A stretch of 44,738 nt of DNA from positions 1 to 44,738 of the forward strand of contig JAFUSH010000049.1 in NCBI GenBank assembly GCA_017471705.1, read 5' to 3'. The notes beneath the pieces were generated by a model. The model saw only the letters and a list, made by a program, of their open reading frames with translations, was not told the origin of the DNA and ran no database searches. The translations under genes and the position numbers were made by a program. How positions within the stretch are numbered: position 1 is the stretch's first letter; each line of letters opens with the position of its first letter. Shown piece by piece: positions 27,152-35,265 of the stretch. Origin of the DNA: Alphaproteobacteria bacterium (GTDB lineage Bacteria > Pseudomonadota > Alphaproteobacteria > RF32 > CAG-239).

Positions 27152-27808
27152 TTAATGATATTTGCGGATTATTCCCGACAAAATTCCTTGAATTTTAATA
27201 CGATTGGCGGCAAATGTTCGGGTTTTATAATCTTTATTGCAAGGAATAAGCTGAACTTTATCGCCGTCTTTTTTAAGTATTTTCAAAGTTGCCTCGTTAT
27301 TATCAACCAACGCTACCACTATCTTACCGTTATCAGCTTGATTTTGCCTTTTTATAATCGCAATATCGCCATCCATAATACCGGCCTCAATCATTGAATC
27401 TCCTTCAATAGTTAAAGCATAAAACTGCCCCAATGAAACCATATCAAACGGAACCGATATGGATTCTGTTTCATTGGCTATTGCTTCAATCGGAGTTCCG
27501 GCAGCAATTTTGCCGTATAACGGAATCTGTGCAGAACTGTTAAGAAGCGCCTCTTCACGCTTTTTTTCCTCTTCTATTACCGCTTGCGGCTTGAAGCGCG
27601 GTAAACGCACAACTTCCATTGCTCTGGCTTTATGCGGCAAACGACGGATAAAATTTCGTTCTTCAAGAGAGGTAATTAACGCGTGGATTCCGGATTTTGA
27701 TTTTAAACCGATAGCATCTTTCATTTCATCAAAAGAAGGACATTTTCCGGTTTCTCTGTTTACTTTATTTATAAACATCAGAAGATTATATTGTTTTTCA
27801 GTAAGCAT
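27152..27808 (-). CDS. lexA: LexA repressor
   Basis: A 218-residue SOS repressor/autoprotease. A longer frame starts at 27856, but GGGAG is spaced 7 bases before the ATG at 27808, which gives the typical alphaproteobacterial start MLTEKQYNLLMFI. An N-terminal winged helix (1-70) binds SOS boxes. The self-cleavage site is Ala103-Gly104 (IAAGTP), the nucleophile is Ser138 (GDSM) and the general base is Lys176 (TLKIL). All are present, so it should be cleaved when RecA is activated. An SOS box overlaps its own promoter, so it is autoregulated. Confidence 0.95.
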   Translation of the reverse strand: MLTEKQYNLLMFINKVNRETGKCPSFDEMKDAIGLKSKSGIHALITSLEERNFIRRLPHKARAMEVVRLPRFKPQAVIEEEKKREEALLNSSAQIPLYGKIAAGTPIEAIANETESISVPFDMVSLGQFYALTIEGDSMIEAGIMDGDIAIIKRQNQADNGKIVVALVDNNEATLKILKKDGDKVQLIPCNKDYKTRTFAANRIKIQGILSGIIRKYH

Positions 27809-27828
27809 AAGCTGTCTCCCTAAAATTT

Positions 27829-27843
27829 GTTCTATTTTAGTTC
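27829..27843 (-). promoter_or_regulatory. SOS box (LexA operator)
   Basis: On the lexA strand the sequence is GAAC-TAAAATA-GAAC, exactly the alphaproteobacterial GAAC-N7-GAAC operator. It covers the -10 hexamer, 20 bases upstream of the lexA start. Confidence 0.9.
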
Positions 27844-27863
27844 TATGTGGCAGCAATTGTCAA
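27834..27863 (-). promoter_or_regulatory. lexA promoter
   Basis: On the minus strand TTGACA (27858-27863), an 18-bp spacer and TAAAAT (27834-27839). The -10 lies inside the SOS box, so bound LexA would block RNA polymerase. Confidence 0.75.
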
Positions 27864-27894
27864 GCATATTTTGCAAGAGCGCTGAATTGAAAAA

Positions 27895-27925
27895 AAGACC
27901 GCGTCTCACGGCGCGGTCTTGATTT
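27895..27925 (-). terminator. Terminator of ppdK
   Basis: A 9-bp perfect stem AAGACCGCG/CGCGGTCTT (27895-27903 with 27912-27920), with A and T runs on either side, lies just downstream of the ppdK stop. Confidence 0.85.
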
Positions 27926-27940
27926 TTTTAAGCAAACAGA

Positions 27941-30622
27941 TTATGCTGCTTTGCTTGATTTGTGTTCTTTTTGGGTTTTGCCGTATTTAACAGCGGCTTG
28001 AGCTGCTGCCAAACGAGCAACCGGTACACGGAACGGAGAGCAAGAAACATAATCTAATCCACATTGTTGGAAGAACTCAATGGATTTAGGATCACCACCG
28101 TGTTCGCCGCAAACGCCTAAAAGCAATTCCGGATTGGTTTGACGACCGTATTCACAGGCACGTTTAACCAATTTACCAACGCCTTCAACATCTATAGATG
28201 CAAACGGATCGGCAACGTAAATCCCCTTAGAACGGTAACAATCCAAAATTGCTCCGGTATCATCACGGCTCATACCCAAAGTGGTTTGTGTCAAGTCGTT
28301 GGTACCGAAACCGAAGAATTGAGCTGATGCTGCGATTTCTTCAGCCATCAAAGCTGCTCTCGGTAATTCAATCATTGTACCAACTTCGTATTCAATGCTC
28401 TTGCCTTTTTCGGCAAAGATTTTTTGAGCAGTGGTATCAATGGTGTTTTTAACGATATCCAGTTCCTTCTTAGAGCCGATTAACGGAACTTCGATTTCCG
28501 GAGTAACTTTAACTCCTTCTTCACGGCATTCCATAGCAGCCTCTAAAATGGCACGGGTTTGCATTTCGCAGATTTCCGGATAAGTAACTGCCAAACGGCA
28601 ACCGCGGTGACCGAGCATCGGGTTCATTTCGTGCAAGGAGTTTGAACGATTCTTAACCTCATTCAGAGTTTTACCCATTTTGTCAGCCAATTCCTGCATT
28701 TCAGCATCGGTATGCGGCAAAAACTCGTGGAGAGGCGGATCCAACAAACGAATAACAACAGGGAATCCGTCCATTGTTCTGTATAATTGTTTGAAGTCTT
28801 CTTTCTGGTAAGGCAACAAGCGAGCCAAAGCGGCACGGCGACCTTCTTCATTATCAGACAAAATCATTGTGCGCATATCGGAAATACGCTTCGGATCAAA
28901 GAACATATGTTCAGTCCGAGCCAAACCGATACCTTCGGCACCAAATTCCATAGCCTGTTTTGCGTCGGCAGGAGTCTCAGCATTAGCGCGGACGTGCATA
29001 GTGCGGATTTCATCAACCCAACTCATAAAGCGACCGAAGTTACCGGAATTGGTATCAGCCTTAACGGTAGGAACAGCACCTTCAATGATTTGACCTTTAC
29101 CGCCGTCCAAAGATACCCAATCACCTTCTTTAATGCACGAACCGGACTTTGTTGTCATAGTTTTAGCGCTGTAATCAATGGTAATATCTGTAGAGCCCGA
29201 AACGCAAGGAGTACCCATACCTCTGGCAACAACCGCAGCGTGAGATGTCATACCGCCTCTGGCCGTAATAACGCCTTGAGAAGCGTGCATACCGCCGATA
29301 TCTTCCGGAGAAGTTTCGTTACGGATTAAGATTACTTTTTCACCTTTGGCAGCCCACGATTCGGCATCTTCGGCACAGAATACGGCGCGGCCCACGGCAG
29401 CCCCAGGAGAAGCCGGCAATCCGGTAGCAATAACTTTCTTTTCTGCTTTCGGATCCAACATCGGGTGCAGCAATTGATCCAATTGATCGGCACCAACACG
29501 CATAATAGCTTCTTCTTTGGTAATCAAACCCTCATCATACATTTCAACAGCCATTCTTACGGCAGCAGCGGCAGTTCTCTTACCGTTACGGCACTGTAAC
29601 ATCCACAATTTACCGTGTTCAATGGTGAATTCCATATCCTGCATATCTTTGTAGTGAGCTTCCAAAGCATTGCGAACATCAACTAATTGCTTATACAAGC
29701 TTGGCCATAATTCTTCCAAAGAATTACCTTCGCCTTTAGATGACATCGGTTGCGGAGTACGAATACCGGCAACAACATCTTCACCTTGAGCATTTACGAG
29801 ATATTCACCGTAGTATTTATTTTCACCGGTAGCCGGATCACGAGAGAAGCAAACACCGGTAGCCGAATCATCACCGGCATTACCGAATACCATTGTTTGA
29901 ACGTTACAAGCAGTACCCCAGTCACCAGGGATATTGTTTAATTTACGATAGGTGATGGCACGAGCAACATTCCAAGAACCGAATACGGCGCCGATACCGA
30001 GCCACAACTGTTCCCACGGATCTTGCGGAACGATTTTATTCAATCTTTTACCGATTTCTTTATATTGAGAAACCAATTCTTTCAAATCTTCGGTTGTCAA
30101 ATCCGTATCAGATTTATAACCTTTGGATTTTTTCATTGCTTCCAAAGCGCCTTCGTATTCATCCAAATCCGCGCCCAAAACAACATCAGAAAACATTTGA
30201 ATAAAACGACGATAAGAGTCGTAAGCAAATCTTTCATTGCCGGAAACGGTAGCCAAACCTTTAACGCTTTCATCATTCAAGCCGAGGTTCAAAACCGTAT
30301 CCATCATACCCGGCATTGAAATTCTGGCACCGGAACGTACCGAGAACAACAACGGGTTAGAAGAATCACCGAATTTTTTGCCCATAATAGCTTCAACGCC
30401 GGCAACAGCAGTCTTAACCTGATCTTTTAAATCAGACGGATAAGTATTGTTGTTGGCATAGTAATATGTACAAACTTCCGTAGTTACGGTAAATCCCGGA
30501 GGAACAGGCAATCCAACCTTATTCATTTCTGCAAGGTTAGCACCTTTACCGCCGAGGAGATTACGCATATTGGCATCGCCTTCGGCTTTGCCGTTTCCAA
30601 ATGTATATACCCATTTACTCAT
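27941..30622 (-). CDS. ppdK: Pyruvate phosphate dikinase
   Basis: An 893-residue PPDK, interconverting pyruvate, ATP and Pi with phosphoenolpyruvate, AMP and PPi. It has an N-terminal ATP-grasp domain (LLGGKGANLAEM at 22-33), a central phosphohistidine domain (His461 in TSHAAVVAR), and a C-terminal TIM barrel with the catalytic Cys in GVCGEHGGDP. Length is standard (about 880-900). The enzyme is typical of anaerobes that use PPi to save ATP in glycolysis, or for gluconeogenesis, which agrees with an anaerobic or host-associated life. It is monocistronic, with RBS AGGAG and terminator. Adjacent 30623-30830 shows only a poor promoter-like pair. Confidence 0.96.
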   Translation of the reverse strand: MSKWVYTFGNGKAEGDANMRNLLGGKGANLAEMNKVGLPVPPGFTVTTEVCTYYYANNNTYPSDLKDQVKTAVAGVEAIMGKKFGDSSNPLLFSVRSGARISMPGMMDTVLNLGLNDESVKGLATVSGNERFAYDSYRRFIQMFSDVVLGADLDEYEGALEAMKKSKGYKSDTDLTTEDLKELVSQYKEIGKRLNKIVPQDPWEQLWLGIGAVFGSWNVARAITYRKLNNIPGDWGTACNVQTMVFGNAGDDSATGVCFSRDPATGENKYYGEYLVNAQGEDVVAGIRTPQPMSSKGEGNSLEELWPSLYKQLVDVRNALEAHYKDMQDMEFTIEHGKLWMLQCRNGKRTAAAAVRMAVEMYDEGLITKEEAIMRVGADQLDQLLHPMLDPKAEKKVIATGLPASPGAAVGRAVFCAEDAESWAAKGEKVILIRNETSPEDIGGMHASQGVITARGGMTSHAAVVARGMGTPCVSGSTDITIDYSAKTMTTKSGSCIKEGDWVSLDGGKGQIIEGAVPTVKADTNSGNFGRFMSWVDEIRTMHVRANAETPADAKQAMEFGAEGIGLARTEHMFFDPKRISDMRTMILSDNEEGRRAALARLLPYQKEDFKQLYRTMDGFPVVIRLLDPPLHEFLPHTDAEMQELADKMGKTLNEVKNRSNSLHEMNPMLGHRGCRLAVTYPEICEMQTRAILEAAMECREEGVKVTPEIEVPLIGSKKELDIVKNTIDTTAQKIFAEKGKSIEYEVGTMIELPRAALMAEEIAASAQFFGFGTNDLTQTTLGMSRDDTGAILDCYRSKGIYVADPFASIDVEGVGKLVKRACEYGRQTNPELLLGVCGEHGGDPKSIEFFQQCGLDYVSCSPFRVPVARLAAAQAAVKYGKTQKEHKSSKAA

Positions 30623-30830
30623 GGTTATTTAAGCTCCTGTTAGCTATAGGTTAAAAACAAATTTCCGCTTATAAAAAGCCGAAATTAAAATCAAAAAAAA
30701 TTTCAATTTGCCCTGAATTTATACTACAAAATGTCAGAGTTCAAGTAAAAAATAAGCTTTTGATTAAATAAATTTATTTCTCCAAAATCTGTTTAAAATA
30801 AAGTTTTTTTGTCTGAAAATCAAATCTGAA

Positions 30831-31391
30831 TCATATTTGTATTTTTCTTATGATACGAGCCGGATTTCCGGCGATTACTACATTATCCGGAAAAGATTTT
30901 GTCACTACGCTGCCGGCTCCGACTATCACATTATTGCCTAACGATACCCCCGATAAGATTGTTGCGCCGCCGCCAATCCAGACATTATTGCCTATGGTAA
31001 CTTTTTGAGGCAAACCGATACCTTTTTGACGTTCTTGCGGATTAAACGGGTGCGAAATAGCATATATGCAGGTTTTCGGACCAATCATACAATTATCGCC
31101 TATTTCTATCGGCGCCGCATCCAAAAATACGCAATCAAAATTGGCAAAAAAATTTTCTCCCACAAAAATTTGATAGCCGTAATCACAATGGAACGGCGGC
31201 TTTATCATTATTTTTTCTCCGCATTTGGCAAAGAGTTTTTGTAGAAGTTTTTTTCGCAAATTGACATCGTCTTCTGACGAATGATTATATTGTTCTGCCA
31301 ATATCCGCGCGTTTTTCTTATCTTGCATTAACTCGGCATCACCGGTTATGAAAGCTTCACCCGCTAACATTTTTTCTTTTTCTGTTTTCAT
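30831..31391 (-). CDS. maa: Maltose/galactoside-type O-acetyltransferase
   Basis: A 186-residue member of the left-handed beta-helix (hexapeptide repeat) acetyltransferases. The MAC N-terminal domain (KEKMLAGEAFITGDAELMQD) marks the maltose/galactoside O-acetyltransferase group. Hexapeptide repeats with [LIV]-G-x4 spacing run from about residue 95. The catalytic His lies in the AISHPFNPQERQKG loop, and WIGGGATILSGVSLG is the acetyl-CoA-binding end. It uses acetyl-CoA to acetylate a sugar; the true acceptor is unknown. It is just left of the integrated island, and is chromosomal. Confidence 0.9.
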   Translation of the reverse strand: MKTEKEKMLAGEAFITGDAELMQDKKNARILAEQYNHSSEDDVNLRKKLLQKLFAKCGEKIMIKPPFHCDYGYQIFVGENFFANFDCVFLDAAPIEIGDNCMIGPKTCIYAISHPFNPQERQKGIGLPQKVTIGNNVWIGGGATILSGVSLGNNVIVGAGSVVTKSFPDNVVIAGNPARIIRKIQI

Positions 31392-31519
31392 ATAATAATC
31401 TCCTGCCTACAGTTTGCAAACCGCATTATAATTCGTCAGGAGTAAAAAAACAATTTATGCCGGATGTATAATTGAACCTGATTTTTTAATTTTGACTAAA
31501 TTTTAATGATGAAGCACCG

Positions 31520-31553
31520 AAAAAAAGAAAGGATTTCAGAAAACTCTGAAACC
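31520..31553 (-). terminator. Original tRNA-Arg terminator, stranded by the island
   Basis: On the minus strand a stem pairing 31531-31540 with 31545-31553 (one mismatch) is followed by a T-rich run (A-rich 31520-31530). It lies just after the displaced 3' end of tRNA-Arg, so it was probably that gene's terminator before the insertion. 31392-31519 shows nothing else. Confidence 0.65.
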
Positions 31554-31560
31554 CTTACAT

Positions 31561-31610
31561 TTATTGGCGCGCCCAGCGGGACTCGAACTCACAACCTTCT
31601 GATCCGTAGT
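31561..31610 (-). repeat. Left attachment repeat (displaced tRNA-Arg 3' half)
   Basis: 50 bases match 38101-38150 with one difference (A at 31575, G at 38115). They are the 3' half of tRNA-Arg, from the anticodon loop to the CCA end, without the 5' half, which makes this a nonfunctional remnant. The difference turns the 7-67 acceptor pair of the tRNA from G-C to G-U. Confidence 0.9.
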
Positions 31611-31700
31611 TTTAATCAGAGGGTTTAAAATGCAAAATTTATAGTGTTGCATTTTGTTATAAGGTATTGATTTTTGTTAAATTATTTGAGATATTCTCGC

Positions 31701-31729
31701 TTGACAAATTGGATGGAGTTGGATTAAAT
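31701..31729 (+). promoter_or_regulatory. Candidate integrase promoter
   Basis: TTGACA (31701-31706), a 17-bp spacer and TTAAAT (31724-31729). The 22-bp arm motif begins 12 bases after the -10, where a bound integrase could repress its own gene. Confidence 0.5.
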
Positions 31730-31740
31730 TTGATTTAAAA

Positions 31741-31762
31741 CGTGTGACCAGCGTGTGACCGG
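31741..31762 (+). repeat. Left arm-type motif of the island
   Basis: 22 bases made of two GTGTGACC units 11 bases apart (CGTGTGACCAGC then GTGTGACCGG). An identical copy lies at 38020-38041 in the same orientation near the other end, as expected for integrase arm-binding sites. Confidence 0.8.
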
Positions 31763-31788
31763 CACACAAAAATCAGAAGGTTTTAAAT

Positions 31789-32944
31789 ATGGTACAGAAC
31801 ACTTATAAATTTACAAAGACATTTATTGCAAACCTGCCTATTCCGAAAAAAAAGAACCTTTTATTACGATTCGGTAGAAAACGGTTTGATTTTACAGGTC
31901 ACTCCTTCGGGAAAGAAAAGTTATTACCTTTATAAACGCGTAAACGGACAACCTATGCGTATCTTTTTAGGTGATTTAGAAAAATTACTAACCCCGGAAA
32001 TGGCTCGCGAAGCCGCAGTTAGGCTCAAAATGAATATCAATGAAGGAGAGCAACCTTATTCACGCAAAAACGAGAACAAACTAACATTAAAACAACTCTA
32101 TGATGATTTTATGAGCGAGAAAGAAGGAATTCTGCGCCCGCAGACATTATATAACTATAAAAGCATATGGAATAACAAACTGCAAAAAATAGGGCAAAAA
32201 GCAGTTAAAAACATTACTTCTGATGAGTTGAAAGTTTTGCATAAGCATATTACGGCGGAACATGGAAGCTATATTGCCAACCAAGCCGTTGTTTTGGTTC
32301 GTACCCTGATAAATTATGCTATAAAAGAAGGCAAATATAAAAATTTCAATCCTGCTATTGCCGTCAAACTTAATAAAAAAGAGGCTCGTGCAAGATATTT
32401 AACACACGAAGAAATCAAAAGATTCTTAAGTATATTATATCAATACGACAATTCGGTAACACGCGATGCTATTTTAATGTTGTTATACACCGGTGCACGT
32501 AAATCAAATGTATTGTCAATGGCTTGGTGTGATATTGATATAGATGCTAAAATTTGGAAAATTCCACAAACAAAAACAGATGAAAATGTAACAATAGCGC
32601 TCGTTGAACCGGCTTTGGAGATTTTAAGAGAGCGAAAAGAATATTCCGATAGTGTATGGGTATTTCCATCACCAACTTCGCATACCGGACACTTGGTTGA
32701 AATAAAAACAGCTTGGAATGCCTTGATAAAAAAAGCAAACATAACAAATTTCAGAGTACATGACTTAAGACATACTCTGGCGACATATCTCATTGCTAAT
32801 GGAGCTGATGCCTTTATGGTAAAACGCGCATTAACCCACAAAAGTCTGCAAAGTACACAAGTTTATGTAAACTTAGGTGTTGAACATTTACGCGATAAAC
32901 TCAACGACACCGTTGAAAAAATGATAAAAATCAGTAAAGAATAG
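31789..32944 (+). pseudogene. int: Tyrosine integrase with a frameshift in an A8 tract
   Basis: Reading begins at the ATG 31789 (AGAAGG upstream) with an alphaproteobacterial integrase start (KFTKTFIANLPIP), then meets eight A (31846-31853). The continuation lies in the +1 frame: KKRTFYYDSVENGLILQVTP, which fits the DUF4102-type N-terminal domain. Without one A the frames would join. The rest, to TAA at 32944, has the SAM-like core-binding domain and catalytic residues Arg (TGARKSN), HxxR (HDLRHT), His (LTHKS) and Tyr (TQVYVNL). The only in-frame start of the long frame is a TTG at 31826, so I treat this as frameshifted. It would cut and join the tRNA-Arg attachment sites. Cause: mutation, slippage or sequence error. 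Confidence 0.85.
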
Positions 32945-32966
32945 TATTACTGTAGAATATTATATA

Positions 32967-32994
32967 TTGACTTCGAACAAAATTTGACTATAAT
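32967..32994 (+). promoter_or_regulatory. Promoter of the first DUF4143 ATPase
   Basis: TTGACT (32967-32972), a 16-bp spacer and a perfect TATAAT (32989-32994) lie 32 bases before the start codon. Confidence 0.7.
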
Positions 32995-33026
32995 AAAATT
33001 ATATTTTATTTTGGTCGGAGATGAGT

Positions 33027-34250
33027 ATGTATATAAAGAGAACACTTGAAGCAGAAATTGCCAAATTGAACGATTTTTTTCCTGTAGTTTTTATAGGCGG
33101 GCCACGTCAAGTTGGTAAAAGTACGGTTTTTGAAAATTGCAGCAAAGAAAACAGAACAATTATAACTTTAGATACGCCGAGCATTCGTGCCCTTGCCAAA
33201 GAAGATCCGAAAGCATTTCTGGAGCGTTATCCGGCACCGGTGCTGATTGATGAAGTGCAGTATGCACCGGAACTGTTTTCGTATATTAAAGCGATTGTTG
33301 ATAAGGAAAAGAAAACAGGTATGTATTGGCTTACCGGTTCGCAACAGTTTCATCTGATGAAAAATGTTTCAGAAAGTTTGGCCGGACGTGTCGGAATTTT
33401 GACTTTGGAAGGTTTATCGCAAGATGAAAAGAACGGACATGCCGAAGTTCCACCGTTTTTACCGACCAAAGAGTATTTAACCGCTAAAGCAGCGATAGCT
33501 ACACCGACTAACCTGAAAACCATTTATCATTTGATATGGAAGGGTTCATATCCGAAACTTTTTAATGCCGATGACAGTTTATGGTCGGTTTATTACGATT
33601 CCTACATTCAGACCTATTTAGAGCGTGATATACGCTCCCTATCTTCAGTAAATAATGAACTTGACTTCTTAAAGTTTATGCGTGTTTTGGCGGCTCGTAC
33701 CGGTCAGGAACTTGAATATAGCAGTATTGCCGATGAAGTCGGTGTATCTGCTCCGACGATTAAGTCATGGGTATCAATTCTTAAAGCATCGGGAATTATT
33801 TTCCTTTTGGAACCATACTATAAAAACATAACTAAACGCATTATCAAGGCACCGAAAGTTCATTTTATGGATACGGGCTTAGCTTGCTTCTTAACCGGTT
33901 GGAATACGCCGGAAACATTGGAAAACGGAGCAATGAACGGTCATATTTTGGAAAGTTACGTAGTTTCGGAAATTATCAAGAGTTATTGGCATAATGGCAA
34001 ACGTCCGAACATTTATTATTATCGCGATAAAGATAAACGCGAAATAGATGTTTTATTGGAAGAAAATGGTGTACTTTACCCTATAGAAATAAAGAAAAAG
34101 AGTAACCCTGATAAAAATGATATTAAAAATTTTGCGGTTATTGAAAAAGTCTTGCAACAGAAACGTGGAAACGGCGCCGTTATTTGTATGGCAGAAACAC
34201 ATCTGCCGCTGACTGATTGTGATAATATTATTCCAATCGGATATTTATAA
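33027..34250 (+). CDS. AAA ATPase with DUF4143 domain (first copy)
   Basis: A 407-residue P-loop ATPase. A second ATG six bases earlier (33021) abuts the GGAG and is rejected. Walker A is GGPRQVGKST (24-33) and Walker B is LIDEVQ (73-78), followed by a TGSQ sensor-like segment (about 98-101). The C-terminal DUF4143 domain ends with REIDVLLEE and YPIEIKKK, a strand pattern like restriction-endonuclease-fold (PD-(D/E)xK) domains. Such proteins are widespread on mobile elements and in defence loci; their biochemical role is unclear. It starts a cluster with the 56-residue gene (12-base gap) and the recombinase. Confidence 0.85.
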   Translation: MYIKRTLEAEIAKLNDFFPVVFIGGPRQVGKSTVFENCSKENRTIITLDTPSIRALAKEDPKAFLERYPAPVLIDEVQYAPELFSYIKAIVDKEKKTGMYWLTGSQQFHLMKNVSESLAGRVGILTLEGLSQDEKNGHAEVPPFLPTKEYLTAKAAIATPTNLKTIYHLIWKGSYPKLFNADDSLWSVYYDSYIQTYLERDIRSLSSVNNELDFLKFMRVLAARTGQELEYSSIADEVGVSAPTIKSWVSILKASGIIFLLEPYYKNITKRIIKAPKVHFMDTGLACFLTGWNTPETLENGAMNGHILESYVVSEIIKSYWHNGKRPNIYYYRDKDKREIDVLLEENGVLYPIEIKKKSNPDKNDIKNFAVIEKVLQQKRGNGAVICMAETHLPLTDCDNIIPIGYL

Positions 34251-34262
34251 AGGAGCGTAATT

Positions 34263-34433
34263 ATGGCAAAGACTTATAACAAAAGCAAACATTTTGATTT
34301 GGATTATTTCAGAACCAAAGGATTGGCGTTTTTTGATACGCTTGATTTCAGCGATGTCAGCAACGAAGAAATAAAGAATATTATTGATTGTGGAGTATAC
34401 CGTATTTTACCAAGCAATTGTGAGATAATTTAA
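34263..34433 (+). CDS. Small protein, 56 aa, in the island operon
   Basis: ATG at 34263 follows AAGGAG at 34252-34257, and the frame stays open to TAA at 34431-34433. The protein starts AKTYNKSKHFDLDYFRT and ends CGVYRILPSNCEII. It is short, mixed in charge and aromatic-rich, with no membrane segment. Its placement between the ATPase (12 bases) and the recombinase (14 bases), with a proper RBS and codon use like its neighbours, argues that it is real. Function is unknown; a small regulator, an antitoxin or a recombination directionality factor would all suit the context. Confidence 0.65.
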   Translation: MAKTYNKSKHFDLDYFRTKGLAFFDTLDFSDVSNEEIKNIIDCGVYRILPSNCEII

Positions 34434-34447
34434 GTAGGAAAGAAACC

Positions 34448-35017
34448 ATGACTAACAGCGAATTTGTAGATGACAAGAAAATTAAAGACATTATGCTCTA
34501 TATCAAGTCAATGAAACACGCCGAGCAAATCCGGATGATGTTTATGTGCAGCTTGAACGGGCTTCGCTCCATAAACTTTGCGTATTTGCAGGTTAAGGAT
34601 TGCTATACGGATCAGCTGAAACCCAAAGATGTGATTAACCTTGATTATGATAAGAACAAGGGCAAACATTCTTGCTCGTATTTCATGAACAGCCAGATGA
34701 AAAGAGAATTGGCGGACTATTTGAACTATTTGCAACAAAAATGGGGCGAAAGTCTATCGCCGGAAACATATTTGTTTACATCGCAGAAAATGAACAAACC
34801 GTATAACCGCGTGAGCATCAGTCGGCTGTTTGGCTTCATTTATAACAAATTCGGTATAAAAGGAGCATCTCATTTAGGAAGGCATCTGTTTGTTTCAAAA
34901 CTGGTTAATTCCGGCGTTAATATCTGTTTGGTACAAAAATTAGCAAATCACCGCAATATAGTTACAACTCAAAAGTACTTTAATTATAACGAAAAAATGC
35001 TCGCCAACGCGGTATAA
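34448..35017 (+). CDS. Minimal tyrosine recombinase (catalytic domain only)
   Basis: A 189-residue protein consisting of little more than a tyrosine-recombinase catalytic domain. Arg40 (NGLRS), a Lys near 73, His142-x-x-Arg145 (HLGRH), His168 (LANHR, normally GH) and the Tyr177 nucleophile (TQKYFNY) are all present, so it may be active. It lacks the N-terminal core-binding domain of Xer or phage integrases. RBS AGGAAAG. The last codons (NEKMLANAV) recur as a remnant at 36211-36264 that reads on to ENVRV, suggesting this stop (TAA, 35015-35017) is premature by five residues. It could move the cysK cassette or help excise the island. Confidence 0.8.
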   Translation: MTNSEFVDDKKIKDIMLYIKSMKHAEQIRMMFMCSLNGLRSINFAYLQVKDCYTDQLKPKDVINLDYDKNKGKHSCSYFMNSQMKRELADYLNYLQQKWGESLSPETYLFTSQKMNKPYNRVSISRLFGFIYNKFGIKGASHLGRHLFVSKLVNSGVNICLVQKLANHRNIVTTQKYFNYNEKMLANAV

Positions 35018-35031
35018 AATGTGAGAGTGTA
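34981..35031 (+). repeat. Recombinase 3'-end repeat, copy A
   Basis: 51 bases covering the end of the recombinase gene and 14 bases beyond align with 36213-36263 with about 10 differences, including an identical 17-base core (AACGAAAAAATGCTCGC). The copies flank cysK in the same orientation. Confidence 0.75.
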
Positions 35032-35066
35032 GAAAAAGAAATTTTGATAGTACAATATAAAATGTA

Positions 35067-35095
35067 TTGACATTAAAAAATTATAGCAATACACT
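35067..35095 (+). promoter_or_regulatory. Promoter of the cysK leader
   Basis: A perfect TTGACA (35067-35072), a 17-bp spacer and TACACT (35090-35095). It starts a leader of about 165 bases before cysK. Confidence 0.6.
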
Positions 35096-35122
35096 TTTGT
35101 TGTGGATTAAGAGGAAATCTAT

Positions 35123-35197
35123 ATGACTAATTTGTTTATGAACATCGTTTGTTGTCCGTCTGCTGTTAATCGCAGACAGGTACGCATATGCGATTGA
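35123..35197 (+). CDS. Putative cysteine leader peptide (24 aa) of the cysK attenuator
   Basis: AGAGGA at 35109-35114 precedes this ATG with correct spacing. The 24-residue peptide starts MTNLFMNIVCCPSAV, with adjacent Cys codons 10-11 (TGT TGT, 35150-35155) and a third Cys at codon 23, and continues NRRQVRIC before TGA. Starvation for Cys-tRNA would stall a ribosome at the pair. A hairpin (ATCGCA 35169-35174 with TGCGAT 35189-35194) and a possible antiterminator pairing (ACGCAT 35182-35187 with ATGCGT 35222-35227) follow, then the terminator. This is the classic layout for ribosome-mediated attenuation of a cysteine gene. The mechanism is inferred from sequence alone. Confidence 0.7.
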   Translation: MTNLFMNIVCCPSAVNRRQVRICD

Positions 35198-35223
35198 TAA
35201 GCAAGTTAAATCTTTAATTTAAT

Positions 35224-35251
35224 GCGTTCCGTTTTTGGAACGCTTTTTTTT
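35224..35251 (+). terminator. Attenuator terminator upstream of cysK
   Basis: A perfect 7-bp stem (GCGTTCC 35224-35230 with GGAACGC 35237-35243), a 6-base loop and eight T (35244-35251) lie between the leader peptide and the cysK RBS. Confidence 0.9.
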
Positions 35252-35265
35252 GAAAGGATAAAAAT

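Noticed and set aside
28787..29329. 180-residue plus-strand frame inside ppdK
   Set aside because: Antisense shadow of a highly conserved gene; composition is Ser/Thr/His-rich and there is no RBS.
31565..31610. A second tRNA-Arg gene
   Set aside because: Only the 3' half is present; the sequence turns into unrelated bases at the anticodon loop. It is an attachment remnant.
31846..31860. Programmed -1 frameshift at A-AAA-AAG in the integrase
   Set aside because: The heptamer is in phase, but the -1 frame reaches a TAG within a few codons; the integrase body is in the +1 frame.
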